A stretch of DNA of 64,000 bases from an uncultured Lutimaribacter sp. (GCA_913061505.1 CAJXSO010000006.1:1-64000), one strand, 5' to 3'. Positions 50,575 to 60,024 are shown, counted from the stretch's first letter. Notes: generated by a model from the letters alone, not told the origin. A program made the numbers and translations.

Positions 50575-51200
50575 GTGCGTCTTCTATCCTTTCCGGTGGC
50601 ATCCGCGCCACCTGAGACACGCAAACCTTTCAGTCTTGCCGCCTCCTCTACAACACGTGATGCCAAACCTCCAGCGGCTAGCGCGACGTGTATCACAGTT
50701 TGTCGTCCAAATGCCATTCCCAGCTCGTCAGCGGTAAGCCAGCCCACGAAACTGCCGTCTTGCGGCGTGCTGAGCTTCGATTTGCCCCGCCCCGAGCCGT
50801 CGCTGGCCTGAACCAGCACCTCGGCATAATCCTTGATCAGCCAATCCTTGACCTTTTCATACCCCGATACGGCCTCGCCAGATTTACGGGCAAGGCTGAT
50901 CAGCTCGACCACGCGGCGCACCAATTGCTGTTCAACATCATCGGCCAGCGCCTCGCTGGCCTTTACAGGTGCTTTGGCCGCGCGCGAAAACAGGCCCTTG
51001 GCGGCGGCCTTTTGAATGGCCGCACGATCGGCAGACACCCACATGCCGCGGCCGGGCAGTTTTTCCATGATATCGGGAAAAACCTGCCCCTCGGGCCCAA
51101 CGACAAAACGCACCAGCCCGCCACGCGGCGCAGTTTCGCCGGTGACGATGCATTTGCGAAGATCTTCGCGATCGGTTTTGTGTTGGCCACCGCGTGTCAT
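50571..51200 (-). CDS. YlxR-L7Ae fusion RNA-binding protein
   Basis: A 209-residue protein joining two small RNA-binding folds. The N-terminal YlxR (DUF448) part has [19 protein letters not shown] and [10 protein letters not shown]. The second half looks like an L7Ae-type domain ([31 protein letters not shown]). In many bacteria these are separate ylxR and ylxQ genes; the fusion is common in alphaproteobacteria. It sits between nusA and infB, 27 bp after nusA and overlapping infB, which points to a role in transcription-translation coupling or ribosome assembly. Confidence 0.88.
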   Translation of the reverse strand: MTRGGQHKTDREDLRKCIVTGETAPRGGLVRFVVGPEGQVFPDIMEKLPGRGMWVSADRAAIQKAAAKGLFSRAAKAPVKASEALADDVEQQLVRRVVELISLARKSGEAVSGYEKVKDWLIKDYAEVLVQASDGSGRGKSKLSTPQDGSFVGWLTADELGMAFGRQTVIHVALAAGGLASRVVEEAARLKGLRVSGGADATGKDRRRT

Positions 51201-51227
51201 GTGCTTGCTGCCCCTTTGGCCCGCGCC

Positions 51228-52844
51228 TTAGGCGTCGGCCTCGTCTTCATCGGCCAGATCTTCATCATCGGCCTCGGCTTCCATTGCGGTCGGGTCTACC
51301 CAGCCCAGTTGCACGCGTGCGGTCATGATCAGGTCTTGGGCCTCTTCCAGGCTAAGATCAAACGCCTCGAGCAAGCCCTCGTCTTTCACGCGCTCGCCAT
51401 TCACCGTGGTCCAGCCGCCGGCCAGTTCCCAATCGGCGCAGGTGGCGAAATCTTCTAGCGTTTTGATGCCATCTTGCGCCAGCGCTTCGATCATCTGCGG
51501 GGTCAGCCCGTCGAATTCAACCAGGCTGTCCTCGACACCCAATTCACGGGCTTTTTCCAATGCCGCGCGGGCCTGTTCCTCGAGGAAATCACGGGCACGG
51601 GCCTGCAGCTCGCTGGCGGTGTCGGTATCAACACCATCGATCACCAGCAGCTCGTCAACATCGACATAGGCCACCTCTTCGAGGTTGGTAAAGCCCTCAG
51701 ATACCAGAAGCTGGGCAAAGAATTCGTCCAGGTCCAGCGTGTCCATGAACAGGCGCGTGCGCTCTTCGAATTCTTTCTGGCGGCGCTCGGATTCTTCCGA
51801 CTCGGTCATGATGTCAATGTCCAGCCCGGTCAGCTGGCTGGCCAAGCGCACGTTTTGGCCGCGGCGCCCAATGGCCAAGGAAAGCTGTTCGTCGGGCACC
51901 ACCACCTCGATACGCTCGGCATCTTCATCCAGCACCACTTTCGATACTTCGGCAGGCTGCAATGCATTCACCAAGAAGGTGGGCATATCTTCGTTCCAGG
52001 GGATAATATCAATCTTTTCACCCTGCAATTCGTTCACAACCGCCTGCACACGGCTGCCGCGCATACCCACGCAGGCGCCCACCGGATCGATCGAATTGTC
52101 AAAGGAGATCACCGCAATCTTGGCGCGGCTGCCCGGGTCGCGGGCCACGGCCTTGATCTCGATGATACCATCGTAAATTTCGGGCACTTCCATTTTAAAC
52201 AGCTCGGCCATGAATTCAGGCGCCGTGCGGCTTAGGAAAATTTGCGGGCCACGCGCTTCGCGGCGCACATCTTTGATGTAGCAGCGGATACGGTCGTTGG
52301 GGCGATATGCCTCGCGGCCAATTTTTTCGTTACGGCGCAACACGGCTTCGCCGCGGCCCACATCGACGATCACATTGCCGAATTCTTCGCGCTTCACAAC
52401 GCCGTTGATGATCGAGCCGACACGATCTTTGAATTCTTCATACTGGCGGTCACGTTCTGCTTCGCGCACCTTTTGAATGATCACCTGCTTGCCGCTTTGC
52501 GCAGCGATTCGCCCCATATCAACCGGGGGAATTTCCTCGGAATAGGTGTCGCCTACCTGCGGGTCGGCCATATACTGGCGCGCCTGCGCCACGGTCATTT
52601 CGGCCTGATAGTTTTCTACCGCATCATCTTCGACCACGGTGCGCACACGGGTAAAGGTGGCGCGCCCGGTTTTCCGGTCGATCTTGACCTGAATATCCAT
52701 TTCCGAGCCGTAGCGCGATTTGGCCGCGCGGGCCAAGCTTTCTTCCATCGCCTCGATCACAAGGGTCGGATCGATCATTTTCTCGCGGGCAACTGCCTCG
52801 GCGGTTTGCAAAAGCTCTAGCTGGTTTGCAGAAGTAATGGCCAT
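51228..52844 (-). CDS. nusA: transcription termination/antitermination protein NusA
   Basis: RNA polymerase-associated factor, 538 residues. The N-terminal domain begins with ANQLELLQTAEAVAREK; the S1 domain (VVKREEFGNVIVDVGRGEAV) and KH domains (DPVGACVGMRGSRVQAVVNE, QLSLAIGRRGQNVRLASQL) follow. The C-terminus has helix-hairpin repeats (FTNLEEVAYVDVDELLVIDG; LAQDGIKTLEDFATCADW) and an acidic tail. AGGAGG lies inside the end of rimP, whose stop is three bases before the ATG. Confidence 0.95.
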   Translation of the reverse strand: MAITSANQLELLQTAEAVAREKMIDPTLVIEAMEESLARAAKSRYGSEMDIQVKIDRKTGRATFTRVRTVVEDDAVENYQAEMTVAQARQYMADPQVGDTYSEEIPPVDMGRIAAQSGKQVIIQKVREAERDRQYEEFKDRVGSIINGVVKREEFGNVIVDVGRGEAVLRRNEKIGREAYRPNDRIRCYIKDVRREARGPQIFLSRTAPEFMAELFKMEVPEIYDGIIEIKAVARDPGSRAKIAVISFDNSIDPVGACVGMRGSRVQAVVNELQGEKIDIIPWNEDMPTFLVNALQPAEVSKVVLDEDAERIEVVVPDEQLSLAIGRRGQNVRLASQLTGLDIDIMTESEESERRQKEFEERTRLFMDTLDLDEFFAQLLVSEGFTNLEEVAYVDVDELLVIDGVDTDTASELQARARDFLEEQARAALEKARELGVEDSLVEFDGLTPQMIEALAQDGIKTLEDFATCADWELAGGWTTVNGERVKDEGLLEAFDLSLEEAQDLIMTARVQLGWVDPTAMEAEADDEDLADEDEADA

Positions 52845-52847
52845 CTA

Positions 52848-53432
52848 TCAGTCCTCCTGGGAACCGTCTTCGGTTTCAATCTCGTCAAACGCGGTTTCAT
52901 TCAAGGCGCCAGCGGCTTTGCGTTGGCGCAGCATTTCGCGGATCAGCTCGTCGGTCATCACAAGCTTGGCATCGGTCAGCCACTCGATGTTCAGGCCCAC
53001 TGTTACCTCATCGCCGCCTTGCTGAATGTTGATCAGCACATCATCGCCCTCGACCCCGGCCAAAATACCGCGAAAGCGGCGCTGCCCGTCGATCAGCTCG
53101 GATGTTTCCAGCTTGGCGTCATAGCCTTCGAACATGTCGAAATCTTTCAGCCGCGTCAGGGGCCGGTCGATGCCGGGGCTGGACACTTCTAGGTTATAGG
53201 CATCCAAAATCGGGTCTTCGACATCCAGCACCGCAGAAACGGCGTTGGAAATCGCGGCGCATTGATCCACCTCGATGCCGCCTTCGGGGCGTTCGGCCAT
53301 GATCTGCAGCGTTTTTGTTTCACCGCCCATCAGGCGAATACGCACCAGCTCAAAGCCCAGATCCTCGATCACAGGGCCTACAATGCCTGCCAATCTTTTA
53401 TCGATCGCGGTTTTTGCGATAAGGTCGCTCAT
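52848..53432 (-). CDS. rimP: ribosome maturation factor RimP
   Basis: Needed for maturation of the 30S subunit. The 194-residue protein has [37 protein letters not shown] and [20 protein letters not shown], the RimP signature. The ATG at 53432 follows TTGGAACC, with GGA seven bases ahead; a GTG five codons upstream would overlap the terminator-like hairpin. It is the first gene of the rimP-nusA-ylxR-infB operon. Confidence 0.93.
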   Translation of the reverse strand: MSDLIAKTAIDKRLAGIVGPVIEDLGFELVRIRLMGGETKTLQIMAERPEGGIEVDQCAAISNAVSAVLDVEDPILDAYNLEVSSPGIDRPLTRLKDFDMFEGYDAKLETSELIDGQRRFRGILAGVEGDDVLINIQQGGDEVTVGLNIEWLTDAKLVMTDELIREMLRQRKAAGALNETAFDEIETEDGSQED

Positions 53433-53447
53433 GTTGGTTCCAAGCAC

Positions 53448-53470
53448 AAAAAAACGGGCGCGCGGCCCGT
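53448..53470 (-). terminator. terminator-like hairpin just upstream of rimP
   Basis: On the minus strand ACGGGC-CGCGC-GCCCGT is followed by seven T, a textbook intrinsic terminator. It lies 15 bp before the rimP ATG and about 90 bp after the pip stop. It may end the pip transcript, attenuate the rimP operon, or both. Confidence 0.75.
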
Positions 53471-53524
53471 CGTTATTTCCCGGTGGGCACCAGGTGTGGA
53501 CCCCGATGCGCCGCTGTTGGGCAC

Positions 53525-53553
53525 GCTATACGCGCTTGGGCATCAAACTGCAA
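53525..53553 (-). promoter_or_regulatory. candidate promoter of the rimP-nusA-infB operon
   Basis: On the minus strand TTGCAG (53553-53548) and TATAGC (53530-53525) are separated by exactly 17 bp. A transcript from here would begin near 53518 and run through the hairpin at 53448-53470 before reaching rimP. Confidence 0.5.
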
Positions 53554-53559
53554 GGGGCA

Positions 53560-54540
53560 TCACAGCTCGTCTTGTTCGGCCATACGATCCATGATGCGCA
53601 CCAATTCGCCGCTGATGGCCGGTTCCGACAGGGCATGGCCGGCATTGCGCACCATATGCAGCCGCGCGTTGGGCCAGGCTTGGGCCAGATCCCAGGCCGA
53701 TTGCGGCGGGCAGATCATATCGTAGCGCCCTTGCACAATTTCGCCGGGAATATGGGCAATTTTATGCATATCCCGCAGAATCTGCCCATCGGTTTCCAAA
53801 AAGGCCGCATTCATGAAATAGTGGTTTTCCAGCCGCGCAAAGGCGCGCGCATAATCGCCCGGCGCATCGCCCGCATGGCCGTTATTGGCCATCGAGGCCA
53901 GCGCGTTTTCCCAAGCTGACCATGTTTTGCCATAGGCCATTTCTGTGGGCATATGGCCGCTAAACAGCCGCTTGTGATAGGCGGCAATCAGGTCGTGACG
54001 CTCGTCTTCGGGAATCACCTCGACAAAACGCTGCCAGACATCTGGCCAAAACCGGCCCGCACCGCCGCCATAAAACCACTGCAATTCGGATTGGGTGGCC
54101 AAAAACACACCGCGCAGAATAAGGCTGCGCACCGCCGCGGGGTGGGATTGGGCGTAAACCAGTGCCAATGTGGCGCCCCAGCTGCCGCCAAACACCTTCC
54201 AGCGTTCGATGCCCAGCTCGGTGCGGATCAGCTCGATATCGGCCACCAGATCCCAGGTGGTGTTATTATTGACGCTGGCATAGGGGCGCGACCGGCCGCA
54301 ACCGCGCTGGTCAAACAATACCACGCGGTATTTTTGCGGGTCAAAAAACCGCCGCATAACGGGGCTGCATCCGCCACCGGGGCCGCCATGCAGCACCACC
54401 ACAGGGATGCCATCGGGGTTGCCCGATTGCTCGAGATAGATGACATGCCCACCCCCAACCGACAGCATCCGTTGGTCGAACGGGTCGCGAGCCGGGTAAA
54501 GATGGCGTGCCGCGTTATTTTGACCTGCGTATTTATCCAT
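53560..54540 (-). CDS. pip: proline iminopeptidase
   Basis: Releases N-terminal proline from peptides; an alpha/beta-hydrolase of family S33 with 326 residues. The oxyanion motif HGGPGGGCS, FDQRGCGRS, the nucleophile elbow GGSWGATLAL, the acid QGRYDMICP and the base AGHALSEP are all in place. The ATG at 54540 (MDKYAGQNNAARHLYPARDP) gives the usual N-terminus; upstream in-frame codons do not. It is divergent from ubiG with 49 bp between. Confidence 0.92.
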   Translation of the reverse strand: MDKYAGQNNAARHLYPARDPFDQRMLSVGGGHVIYLEQSGNPDGIPVVVLHGGPGGGCSPVMRRFFDPQKYRVVLFDQRGCGRSRPYASVNNNTTWDLVADIELIRTELGIERWKVFGGSWGATLALVYAQSHPAAVRSLILRGVFLATQSELQWFYGGGAGRFWPDVWQRFVEVIPEDERHDLIAAYHKRLFSGHMPTEMAYGKTWSAWENALASMANNGHAGDAPGDYARAFARLENHYFMNAAFLETDGQILRDMHKIAHIPGEIVQGRYDMICPPQSAWDLAQAWPNARLHMVRNAGHALSEPAISGELVRIMDRMAEQDEL

Positions 54541-54589
54541 GATCGGCCTATATAGGGTTTGGTGACCAAAGAACCACATGGAGCGCAAA

Positions 54590-55345
54590 ATGCAAACTGC
54601 CCAATCAACGGTAGACCCCGCCGAAGTTGCAAAATTCGAGGCCATGGCCGCCGAGTGGTGGGATCCCAAGGGCAAATTCAAGCCGCTGCACATGCTAAAC
54701 CCCTGCAGGCTGTCCTATATCACCCGCCAAATCGCCGCTGAATTTAACCGCGACCTGCAGCAAGATCTGCCCTTTCAGGGCTTGCGCCTGCTAGATATCG
54801 GCTGCGGCGGCGGGCTGTTGGCCGAACCCATGGCGCGGCTGGGCGCCACGGTGGTGGGTGCCGATGCGGCCGAGCGTAACATTCCAGTGGCCCGCGTTCA
54901 TGCCCAGCAATCAGGGCTAGAGATTGACTATCGCCACACCACAGCCGAGGCACTGGCCGCCGCGGGCGAGCAATTTGACGTGGTCTTGAACATGGAGGTG
55001 GTCGAACATGTGGCCGACCCGCTGGCCTACCTGACCGCCTGCCAACAGCTGCTAAAACCCGGCGGGCTGATGGTGTGTTCAACCATCAACCGCAATGCAA
55101 AAAGCTTTGCCATGGCCATTATCGGCGCAGAATATGTGATGCGCTGGCTGCCCAAAGGCACACATGAGTGGAACAAATTCATCACCCCCGATGAATTGTT
55201 CGACCTGATCCGCAATGCCGGGCTGGCCCCGGTTGACCGCAAGGGTTTTGTTTTCAACCCCATCACATGGCAATGGGCCCTGTCTGATCGTGATCTTTCG
55301 GTCAATTACGTCACCGCCAGCATCAAAGAGGCCCCCACCGCATGA
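54590..55345 (+). CDS. ubiG: ubiquinone biosynthesis O-methyltransferase UbiG
   Basis: SAM-dependent O-methylation at two steps of ubiquinone synthesis. The 251-residue protein has [50 protein letters not shown] and [15 protein letters not shown], all UbiG-specific. GGAG lies six bases ahead of the ATG at 54590, which is better than the ATG four codons upstream. The last bases overlap the YciI-like gene (ATGA). Confidence 0.95.
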   Translation: MQTAQSTVDPAEVAKFEAMAAEWWDPKGKFKPLHMLNPCRLSYITRQIAAEFNRDLQQDLPFQGLRLLDIGCGGGLLAEPMARLGATVVGADAAERNIPVARVHAQQSGLEIDYRHTTAEALAAAGEQFDVVLNMEVVEHVADPLAYLTACQQLLKPGGLMVCSTINRNAKSFAMAIIGAEYVMRWLPKGTHEWNKFITPDELFDLIRNAGLAPVDRKGFVFNPITWQWALSDRDLSVNYVTASIKEAPTA

Positions 55346-55668
55346 GCGTGATTGCCGCAAATAACCGTCTTTTCGTGATCGATCTGGACTATACCGTGCC
55401 TTTTGAGCAGATCGAGCCGCTGCTAGCCCCCCATATGGCGTTTGTGGCGCAGGCCTATCAGCAGGGGCATTTTCTGCTGTCAGGCCCGAAAGAGCCACGC
55501 ACCGGCGGCATCGTGCTGGCACAGGCGCCCGATTTGGAAACATTGCAGGCGTTGCTGGCCCAAGACCCGTTTATCACCGAAAATGTGGTGCAGCTGACAA
55601 TCAGCAGCTTTCAACCCTCGAACATGGCCCCAGCCCTGCGCGATGTGCTGCTGGGCGCAGCTGATTAA
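55342..55668 (+). CDS. YciI-like protein
   Basis: A 108-residue protein of the YciI/YCII fold, with [40 protein letters not shown] and the active-site-like His-Asp pattern (DYT, PHMAF). Family members are dimeric, ferredoxin-like enzymes or stress proteins of mostly unknown reaction. It is translationally coupled to ubiG. Its stop shares the bases TTAA with the convergent MarR gene. Confidence 0.8.
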   Translation: MSVIAANNRLFVIDLDYTVPFEQIEPLLAPHMAFVAQAYQQGHFLLSGPKEPRTGGIVLAQAPDLETLQALLAQDPFITENVVQLTISSFQPSNMAPALRDVLLGAAD

Positions 55669-56108
55669 CCGTCGGTTTCCAGTTTCAGGCGCAACTCGCG
55701 CAAGATCGGCAGCACCGCGCGCACTTTGTCCTCGCCCAGTTCGGCGGCCAGATCGCCAATCATGGGCGAGATACCATCAAGGGCGGCATCGCGCGCGCGC
55801 CGCCCGGCGGGGCTGATGGCCACCAATTTGCGCCGCGCATCATCCCAATCGGGGCGAATGTGAATATAGCCTGCCCATTCCAGCTTGTTCAGGGTGTTGG
55901 TCATGGCACCGCGGGTCACATGAAACGATTTTGCCAGCTGGGCCGGCGTGCGCTCGTCGCTCACGCGGGCAAGGTGGTTGAGCACAGAAAAATGCGAAAT
56001 TTCCATGCCCTTGGGCAAGACGCGTGTCAGGCGGTTACGCACCAGCTGATCGGCGGTCAAAATCTCGCTGAATAGCGCTATGGCCAGCGCGTTCGCCCCA
56101 TCAGACAT
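55665..56108 (-). CDS. MarR-family transcriptional regulator
   Basis: Winged-helix regulator of 147 residues. The HTH is near RTPAQLAKSFHVTRGAMTNTLNKLEWAGYI, followed by the wing IRPDWDDARRKLVAISPAGRRA with the conserved DxRxK. The ATG at 56108 overlaps the end of the nitrilase gene by eight bases. The target and ligand are not shown; the coupling to the nitrilase gene suggests a role near thiol or nitrogen metabolism, but this is only inference. Confidence 0.88.
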   Translation of the reverse strand: MSDGANALAIALFSEILTADQLVRNRLTRVLPKGMEISHFSVLNHLARVSDERTPAQLAKSFHVTRGAMTNTLNKLEWAGYIHIRPDWDDARRKLVAISPAGRRARDAALDGISPMIGDLAAELGEDKVRAVLPILRELRLKLETDG

Positions 56109-56943
56109 GGCCTGGCCCATCAAAGCTGCGGTCATGGCCCAGCGCGGGCACCCGCGCGCGCGCCTGATCTACCTGCGCCAGATCCAGATCTAGGCAATAA
56201 GCACCGGGTGCTGTGCCCGCGTCTAGCAACACCTCACCCCAAGGGGCAACAACCATCGAATGCCCATAGGTGCGGCGCTGGGCGCCGTTATGGGTATCGT
56301 TTAGCCCGGTTTGCGCCGGTGCCAGCACAAAACAGCCGGTTTCAATGGCGCGCGCTTGCAGCAAAACCTGCCAATGCGCAGCCCCCGTTACAGGTGAAAA
56401 CGCGGCGGGCACAGTTAATATCTGCGCCCCTGCCTGCGCCAGGGCGCGGTGCAAATAGGCAAAGCGCAGATCGTAGCAGATGGTCATGCCGACAGCGGCA
56501 AAATCTGTCTGGCACATCACAGCGCTATGGCCGGGCCGGTAGCTGGCGCTTTCACGATAGGTTTCGCTGGCGCTGACCTGCACATCGAACATATGAATCT
56601 TATCATATTGCGCGCGCAGCACGCCATCGGGGCCAATCATGAAACTGCGGTTGGCATAGCGGCCATCGGCATCGGCGGTTTTGATACCCAAAGACCCGAT
56701 CAGCACCCAAATGCCCAATTCCGCGGCCAGATCGCGCAAGCGCGCCAATGTTGGGTCGCTGTCTTGGGGCTGTAGCACAGCGGCCTGATGCGCGCGGTCG
56801 CTGGTGATGCAATTTGTCACCTCGGGCGTCAGCACAAAGCGCGCGCCATCGGCGGCGGCTTGGCGCACCAGCGTTTCGGTGGCCTGCAGGTTGGCCTGCG
56901 GGTCGCGCCCCGAACACAGCTGTATCAGCCCAACGCGCAGCAT
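56101..56943 (-). CDS. carbon-nitrogen hydrolase (nitrilase family)
   Basis: Amidase of the nitrilase superfamily, 280 residues, with the catalytic triad Glu41 (LTPEVTN), Lys115 (YDKIHMFDV) and Cys156 (GMTICYDLRF). The FDV after KIH and CYDLRF group it with Nit1/Nit2-type omega-amidases, which repair deaminated glutathione in characterised members. It begins right after the stop of the glutaredoxin gene, which fits a glutathione-related role. Confidence 0.87.
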   Translation of the reverse strand: MLRVGLIQLCSGRDPQANLQATETLVRQAAADGARFVLTPEVTNCITSDRAHQAAVLQPQDSDPTLARLRDLAAELGIWVLIGSLGIKTADADGRYANRSFMIGPDGVLRAQYDKIHMFDVQVSASETYRESASYRPGHSAVMCQTDFAAVGMTICYDLRFAYLHRALAQAGAQILTVPAAFSPVTGAAHWQVLLQARAIETGCFVLAPAQTGLNDTHNGAQRRTYGHSMVVAPWGEVLLDAGTAPGAYCLDLDLAQVDQARARVPALGHDRSFDGPGHV

Positions 56944-57201
56944 TTAGCCGGCCAACAGCTGGTCAAGCTTGCCCTCGCGCTCGAGCGCATACAAATCATC
57001 GCACCCGCCCACATGTGTGGCGCCGATAAAGATCTGCGGCACGGTGTGGCGGCCTTGGGCGCGCTGCATCATCTCGGGCTTTTTCGAGGGGTCAGCCCAG
57101 ATATCGATCTCGGAAAAAGCCACGCCTTTTTGCGACAGCAGCCGCTTGGCCGCATGGCAAAAACCGCACAGGGGGGAAGTGTATATTTCGACAGGTTGCA
57201 T
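56944..57201 (-). CDS. grxC: glutaredoxin 3
   Basis: Glutathione-dependent disulfide reductase, 85 residues. The active site is Cys12-Gly-Phe-Cys15 (CGFC), where CPYC is more usual in enterobacteria. The cis-proline TVPQIFIG and the glutathione-binding GGCDDLYALE are conserved. It lies 38 bp after comF and directly abuts the nitrilase gene. Confidence 0.92.
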   Translation of the reverse strand: MQPVEIYTSPLCGFCHAAKRLLSQKGVAFSEIDIWADPSKKPEMMQRAQGRHTVPQIFIGATHVGGCDDLYALEREGKLDQLLAG

Positions 57202-57239
57202 GATGGATCCCGCAAATGATTATGCATACTTACAGGGAT

Positions 57240-57974
57240 TTAGGGCCGCTTTGCAACGCGTGCCAGCGCCAGCACACAAACATCTGTTGCACCTGCGGCA
57301 AAACAGGCCTCGGTGGCGGCGGCCAGCGTGGCACCCGATGTCAGCACATCATCCACCAGCAACACGGGCTTGCCCGCCAGCGTCTTTGGGCCATGGCGGC
57401 TGGGGGCAATGGCCCCGGCCAAGGTTTGAAACCGCTGGTCGCGGCCCTGCCCCTCGAGCACGGTGGTGGCCCGCGTGCGGCGCAGCGCATCGGGGCAATA
57501 GCCCAGCCCCAGCTGCCGCGCCAGGGGCTGCGCCAGCACGGCGGCCTGGTTATAGCGCCGCTGAAAATAGCGCCACCAATGCAGCGGCACAGGCACCACC
57601 ACGGTGCCCGGCCGCACCAGGGGCCGCGCCACCTGCGCCAACCAGCGCGCGGCGGGGGTGGCAATATCGGTGCGATCGCCATGTTTCAACGCCAGCACCA
57701 GTTTTCGGCCATTGCCCGAATACAGCAGCGCCGCGCGCCCCTGCGCCCAAGGGCGCGCAATAGTTAAACAATCGTCGCAATGGGCAATCTCGGCGGTATC
57801 GCTGCCGGGCAGCGGGGTGCCGCATGAATCGCAGACCAAACCGCCGATAAAATGCGTTTCGCGCCAGCAAGGGCCACACAGCCCATGATCGCTATCCACG
57901 ATATCGCGGCACAGCAGGCATGTGGGCGGGTAGACCACGCGCAACACAGTTTGAACTGCCCCGAATTGCCACAT
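57240..57974 (-). CDS. comF: ComF family phosphoribosyltransferase-like protein
   Basis: DNA-uptake-related protein of the ComF family, 244 residues. The N-terminus has Cys-x2-Cys pairs at 19/22, 33/36, 48/51 and 66/69, forming zinc ribbons. The C-terminal half is a type I phosphoribosyltransferase fold with VLLVDDVLTSGATLAAA. ComF is needed for natural transformation in some bacteria; no other competence gene is in the window. It is divergent from the methyltransferase gene with only 12 bp between the two starts. Confidence 0.88.
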   Translation of the reverse strand: MWQFGAVQTVLRVVYPPTCLLCRDIVDSDHGLCGPCWRETHFIGGLVCDSCGTPLPGSDTAEIAHCDDCLTIARPWAQGRAALLYSGNGRKLVLALKHGDRTDIATPAARWLAQVARPLVRPGTVVVPVPLHWWRYFQRRYNQAAVLAQPLARQLGLGYCPDALRRTRATTVLEGQGRDQRFQTLAGAIAPSRHGPKTLAGKPVLLVDDVLTSGATLAAATEACFAAGATDVCVLALARVAKRP

Positions 57975-57986
57975 ATCTTGCCCCGC

Positions 57987-58805
57987 ATGACAAACGCACC
58001 CCGACTCACCGATATGGCCGCCCTAGCCCGCAACCGCCGGCGCGCGCAAACGCCTGCGCTGTTTTTGCACGCCACCGCCATCGACGAGGTGCAAGATCGC
58101 CTGTCGATGGTTAACAGAACCTTTCAGGACATCGCGATTGTTACCGGGTTTCCCGGCCCATGGGGCACAGCCTTTGCGCAGGCACAGCTGGTGCCCGAGG
58201 CCGAAACCCTGGCGCTAGAGCCGGGCCAATGCGATCTGGTCATTCACGCCATGGGCCTGCATTGGGCAAACGACCCGGTTGGCCAAATCATTCAATGCCG
58301 CCGCGCGCTGCGCGCGGATGGGCTATTTCTGGCGGTATGCTTTGGCGGGCAAACGCTGGCCCAGCTGCGCACCGCCTGGGCCGAGGCAGAAAGCCGCCTG
58401 ACAGGGGGCATGGCCCCGCGCGTGGCGCCTATGGCCGAAATCCGCGATCTGGGCGGCCTGTTGCAACGCGCCGGGCTGGCGCTGCCTGTGGCCGACACGC
58501 TGGTGCTGCAGGCCAGCTATGCCAGCCCCCGTGCCCTAATGCGGGAACTGCGCCACATGGGCGAGGCAAACGCGCTGGCCCACCGCCTGCGCCACCCCAC
58601 CCGCCGCGCCGTGCTGCACAGGGCCGAGCAGCTATACACCCAAATGGCCGGCACCCCCGATGGCCGCGTGGGCGCCACCTTCGAGCTGCTGTTTCTTACC
58701 GCTTGGGCCCCAGATGCCAGCCAACCCCAACCATTGCGCCCCGGATCGGCGCAAAAGCGGCTGGCCGATGCGCTGGGCACAGATGAAACGCCGCTAGCGG
58801 ATTGA
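57987..58805 (+). CDS. SAM-dependent methyltransferase-like protein (NDUFAF5/BioC-like)
   Basis: A 272-residue protein with a class I methyltransferase core. CDLVIHAMGLHWANDPVGQ and RRALRADGLFLAVCFGGQTL are the recognisable middle blocks; the glycine-rich SAM loop is replaced by VTGFPGPWGTAFA, which is weak. It resembles the NDUFAF5/BioC-related group found next to hemH or comF in Rhodobacteraceae. The ATG at 57987 is the first start after the divergent comF. Its substrate is unknown. Confidence 0.7.
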   Translation: MTNAPRLTDMAALARNRRRAQTPALFLHATAIDEVQDRLSMVNRTFQDIAIVTGFPGPWGTAFAQAQLVPEAETLALEPGQCDLVIHAMGLHWANDPVGQIIQCRRALRADGLFLAVCFGGQTLAQLRTAWAEAESRLTGGMAPRVAPMAEIRDLGGLLQRAGLALPVADTLVLQASYASPRALMRELRHMGEANALAHRLRHPTRRAVLHRAEQLYTQMAGTPDGRVGATFELLFLTAWAPDASQPQPLRPGSAQKRLADALGTDETPLAD

Positions 58806-58871
58806 CCTTTAAACAATTTCCCTTATCTCCCCAGTATCCCGAAGCCGGACGCAATAAGAAGTGAGGCCAAA

Positions 58872-59933
58872 ATGCTGGATGCTGCGCAATACGCAACACG
58901 CCCCGAACACGCCCCCGCCGACCACCCCAAAGTGGCGCGCGAGAAGATCGGCATTTTGCTGGCCAACTTGGGAACCCCCGACAATTACGACTATTGGTCG
59001 ATGCGCCGCTATTTGAACGAGTTCTTATCGGATCGTCGGGTGATCGATTATCCCGCGTGGAAATGGCAGCCGCTGCTACAGCTGATCATTCTTACAAAGC
59101 GCCCCTTTACCAGCGGCGCAAATTACAAATCCATCTGGAACCACGACAAGGGCGAAAGCCCCTTGATGACCATCACCAAAGACCAAACCGCCAAGCTGGC
59201 CACTGCAATGCAGGAAAAATACGGCGATAACGTGATGGTCGATTTCTGCATGCGCTATGGCAACCCATCGACCAAATCAAAGGTGCGTGCCATGGTCGAT
59301 GCAGGCTGTCGCAAGATTTTGTTTTTCCCGCTCTATCCGCAACAGGCTGGCGCCACATCTGCCACGGCAAATGATCAGTTTTTCCGCGCCCTGATGGAGG
59401 AAAAATGGCAGCCCGCGGTGCGCACGGTGCCCGCCTATTTCGAGCACCCGAAATTCATCGATGCGCTGGCCCAATCGGTAGAACGCGCCTATGCCGCCCT
59501 AGAGGAAAAGCCAGATATGCTGGTATGTTCCTATCACGGCATGCCAAAGCGCTATCTGCTCGAGGGTGATCCCTATCATTGCCAGTGCCAGAAAAACACG
59601 CGCCTGTTGAAAGAGCGGCTGGGCTGGGATGACAGCCAAATTTGCACCACGTTCCAATCGGTTTTTGGGCGCGAAGAATGGCTGCGCCCCTATACGGTAG
59701 AACATGTGGCCGAGCTGGCAAAACAAGGCAAAAAACGCATCGCGGTGATCGCTCCTGCCTTTTCAGCCGATTGCATTGAAACGCTGGAAGAGATCAACGA
59801 AGAAATCGCCGAAAGCTTTGAACATGCCGGCGGCGAACAGTTCACCTATATTCCCTGCCTTAACGACGACGATGCCCATATCGAGGCGCTATCGGCGGTT
59901 ATCGACACCGAAATTTCAGGCTGGCTGTCTTAA
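58872..59933 (+). CDS. hemH: ferrochelatase
   Basis: Inserts iron into protoporphyrin IX, the last step of haem synthesis. The 353-residue protein has KIGILLANLGTPDNYDYWSM, FPLYPQQAGATSA, the active-site LVCSYHGMPKRYLLEGDPYH (His near 220) and FSADCIETLEEINEE. GTGAGG precedes the ATG. It is followed by a strong bidirectional terminator and a small secreted-peptide gene on the other strand. Confidence 0.95.
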   Translation: MLDAAQYATRPEHAPADHPKVAREKIGILLANLGTPDNYDYWSMRRYLNEFLSDRRVIDYPAWKWQPLLQLIILTKRPFTSGANYKSIWNHDKGESPLMTITKDQTAKLATAMQEKYGDNVMVDFCMRYGNPSTKSKVRAMVDAGCRKILFFPLYPQQAGATSATANDQFFRALMEEKWQPAVRTVPAYFEHPKFIDALAQSVERAYAALEEKPDMLVCSYHGMPKRYLLEGDPYHCQCQKNTRLLKERLGWDDSQICTTFQSVFGREEWLRPYTVEHVAELAKQGKKRIAVIAPAFSADCIETLEEINEEIAESFEHAGGEQFTYIPCLNDDDAHIEALSAVIDTEISGWLS

Positions 59934-59972
59934 AACCGGGCAAATTCAGCGCCACTATCCGCAGTGGCCAAC

Positions 59973-60005
59973 AAAAAAGGCGGTGGGTTTCCCCACCGCC
60001 TTTTT
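59973..60005. terminator. bidirectional terminator after hemH
   Basis: GGCGGTGGG (59979-59987) pairs with CCCACCGCC (59992-60000), flanked by six A and five T, so it serves hemH and the convergent small gene. Confidence 0.9.
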
Positions 60006-60024
60006 GTTTCCAGAAACTGGAAAA

